DNA of 5,302 nt from Actinomycetes bacterium (GTDB taxonomy: Bacteria > Actinomycetota > CADDZG01 > JAHWKV01), in NCBI GenBank assembly GCA_029263035.1, contig JAJCYF010000198.1:1-5302 (forward strand). The letters are read 5' to 3'. Positions 5,181-5,302 of this stretch are shown piece by piece (position 1 is the first letter of the stretch; each line of letters starts with the position of its first letter). Both the position numbers and the translations under genes were made by a program. The notes below the pieces were generated by a model. That model was not told the origin of the DNA, did no database searches, and saw only the letters and a list, made by a program, of their open reading frames with translations.

Positions 5181-5302
5181 CTACTTGACCCGCGTGACGT
5201 ACTGGCCGGTGCGGGTGTCTACCCGGATGGTCTCGCCCTGCTGCAGGAACAGCGGAACCATCACGGTGGCCCCGGTCTCCACCACGGCCGGCTTGTTCCC
5301 GG
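5181..5302 (-). CDS. efp: Elongation factor P, C-terminal fragment (5' end outside the window)
   Basis: EF-P binds between the ribosomal P and E sites and relieves stalling at polyproline stretches. Only the last 39 complete codons and the TAG stop (5183-5181) are present. They match the C-terminal OB-fold: PAVVETGATVMVPLFLQQGE, then IRVDTRTGQYVTRVK, with the conserved DTRTG.Y signature. The N-terminal domain with the modified residue at its loop tip lies beyond the right edge and cannot be judged. Truncation is due to the window, not to decay. nusB follows after 21 bases. Confidence 0.95.
   Translation of the reverse strand, partial: GNKPAVVETGATVMVPLFLQQGETIRVDTRTGQYVTRVK

Noticed and set aside
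1..5302. CRISPR arrays, tRNA/rRNA genes, insertion sequences, attachment sites
   Set aside because: No repeat-spacer pattern, cloverleaf, transposase or terminal inverted repeat was seen; the window is a compact housekeeping region.

Overview
The window is a high-GC (well over 60% G+C by eye) bacterial chromosome segment in which every supportable gene lies on the minus strand. Read in the direction of transcription, from high to low coordinates, the order is: 3' end of efp (elongation factor P), nusB, a small two-helix membrane protein of unknown function, a regulatory leader, then pyrR - pyrB - pyrC - carA, with carA running off the left edge. The order efp-nusB-x-pyrR-pyrB-pyrC-carA is the arrangement I know from Actinomycetota such as Streptomyces, where the x position holds bldD. 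Together with the GC content, the GTG/TTG starts and the Actinobacteria-like CarA C-terminus, this points to an actinomycetote or a close relative. I cannot name a genus.

Right part (about 4658-5302): the last 39 codons of efp, then nusB 21 bases later. Both are ordinary translation/transcription housekeeping genes, probably co-transcribed. About 100 bases without a clear signal separate nusB from the membrane-protein gene (4230-4628). The 5' end of that gene looks frameshifted: a well-placed ATG with a strong Shine-Dalgarno (SD) sequence reads into the gene only if one base is added in a C run.

Middle (4020-4229): the pyr leader, the most informative non-coding stretch. It holds a candidate promoter, a near-canonical PyrR RNA-binding loop whose 3' strand merges into an SD sequence, a 17-codon leader ORF starting with CTG, and an intrinsic terminator lying entirely inside that ORF. 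The leader ORF stop overlaps the pyrR start as TTGA. I see no antiterminator helix. The layout suggests ribosome-dependent attenuation: without UMP-bound PyrR, ribosomes translate the leader through the terminator and couple into pyrR; with PyrR bound, the SD is hidden, the leader is not translated and the terminator forms. The nearest precedent I know is the model proposed for the Thermus strain ZO5 pyr cluster.

Left part (1-4019): pyrR (regulator), pyrB (aspartate carbamoyltransferase), pyrC (class I dihydroorotase) and carA (glutaminase subunit of carbamoyl-phosphate synthetase) sit with zero or 4-base overlapping junctions, so they form one translationally linked operon for de novo UMP synthesis. 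CarA makes ammonia for carbamoyl phosphate, PyrB condenses it with aspartate, PyrC closes the ring to dihydroorotate, and PyrR senses the end product. The enzymes look intact; one oddity is Asp in place of the usual triad Glu in CarA.
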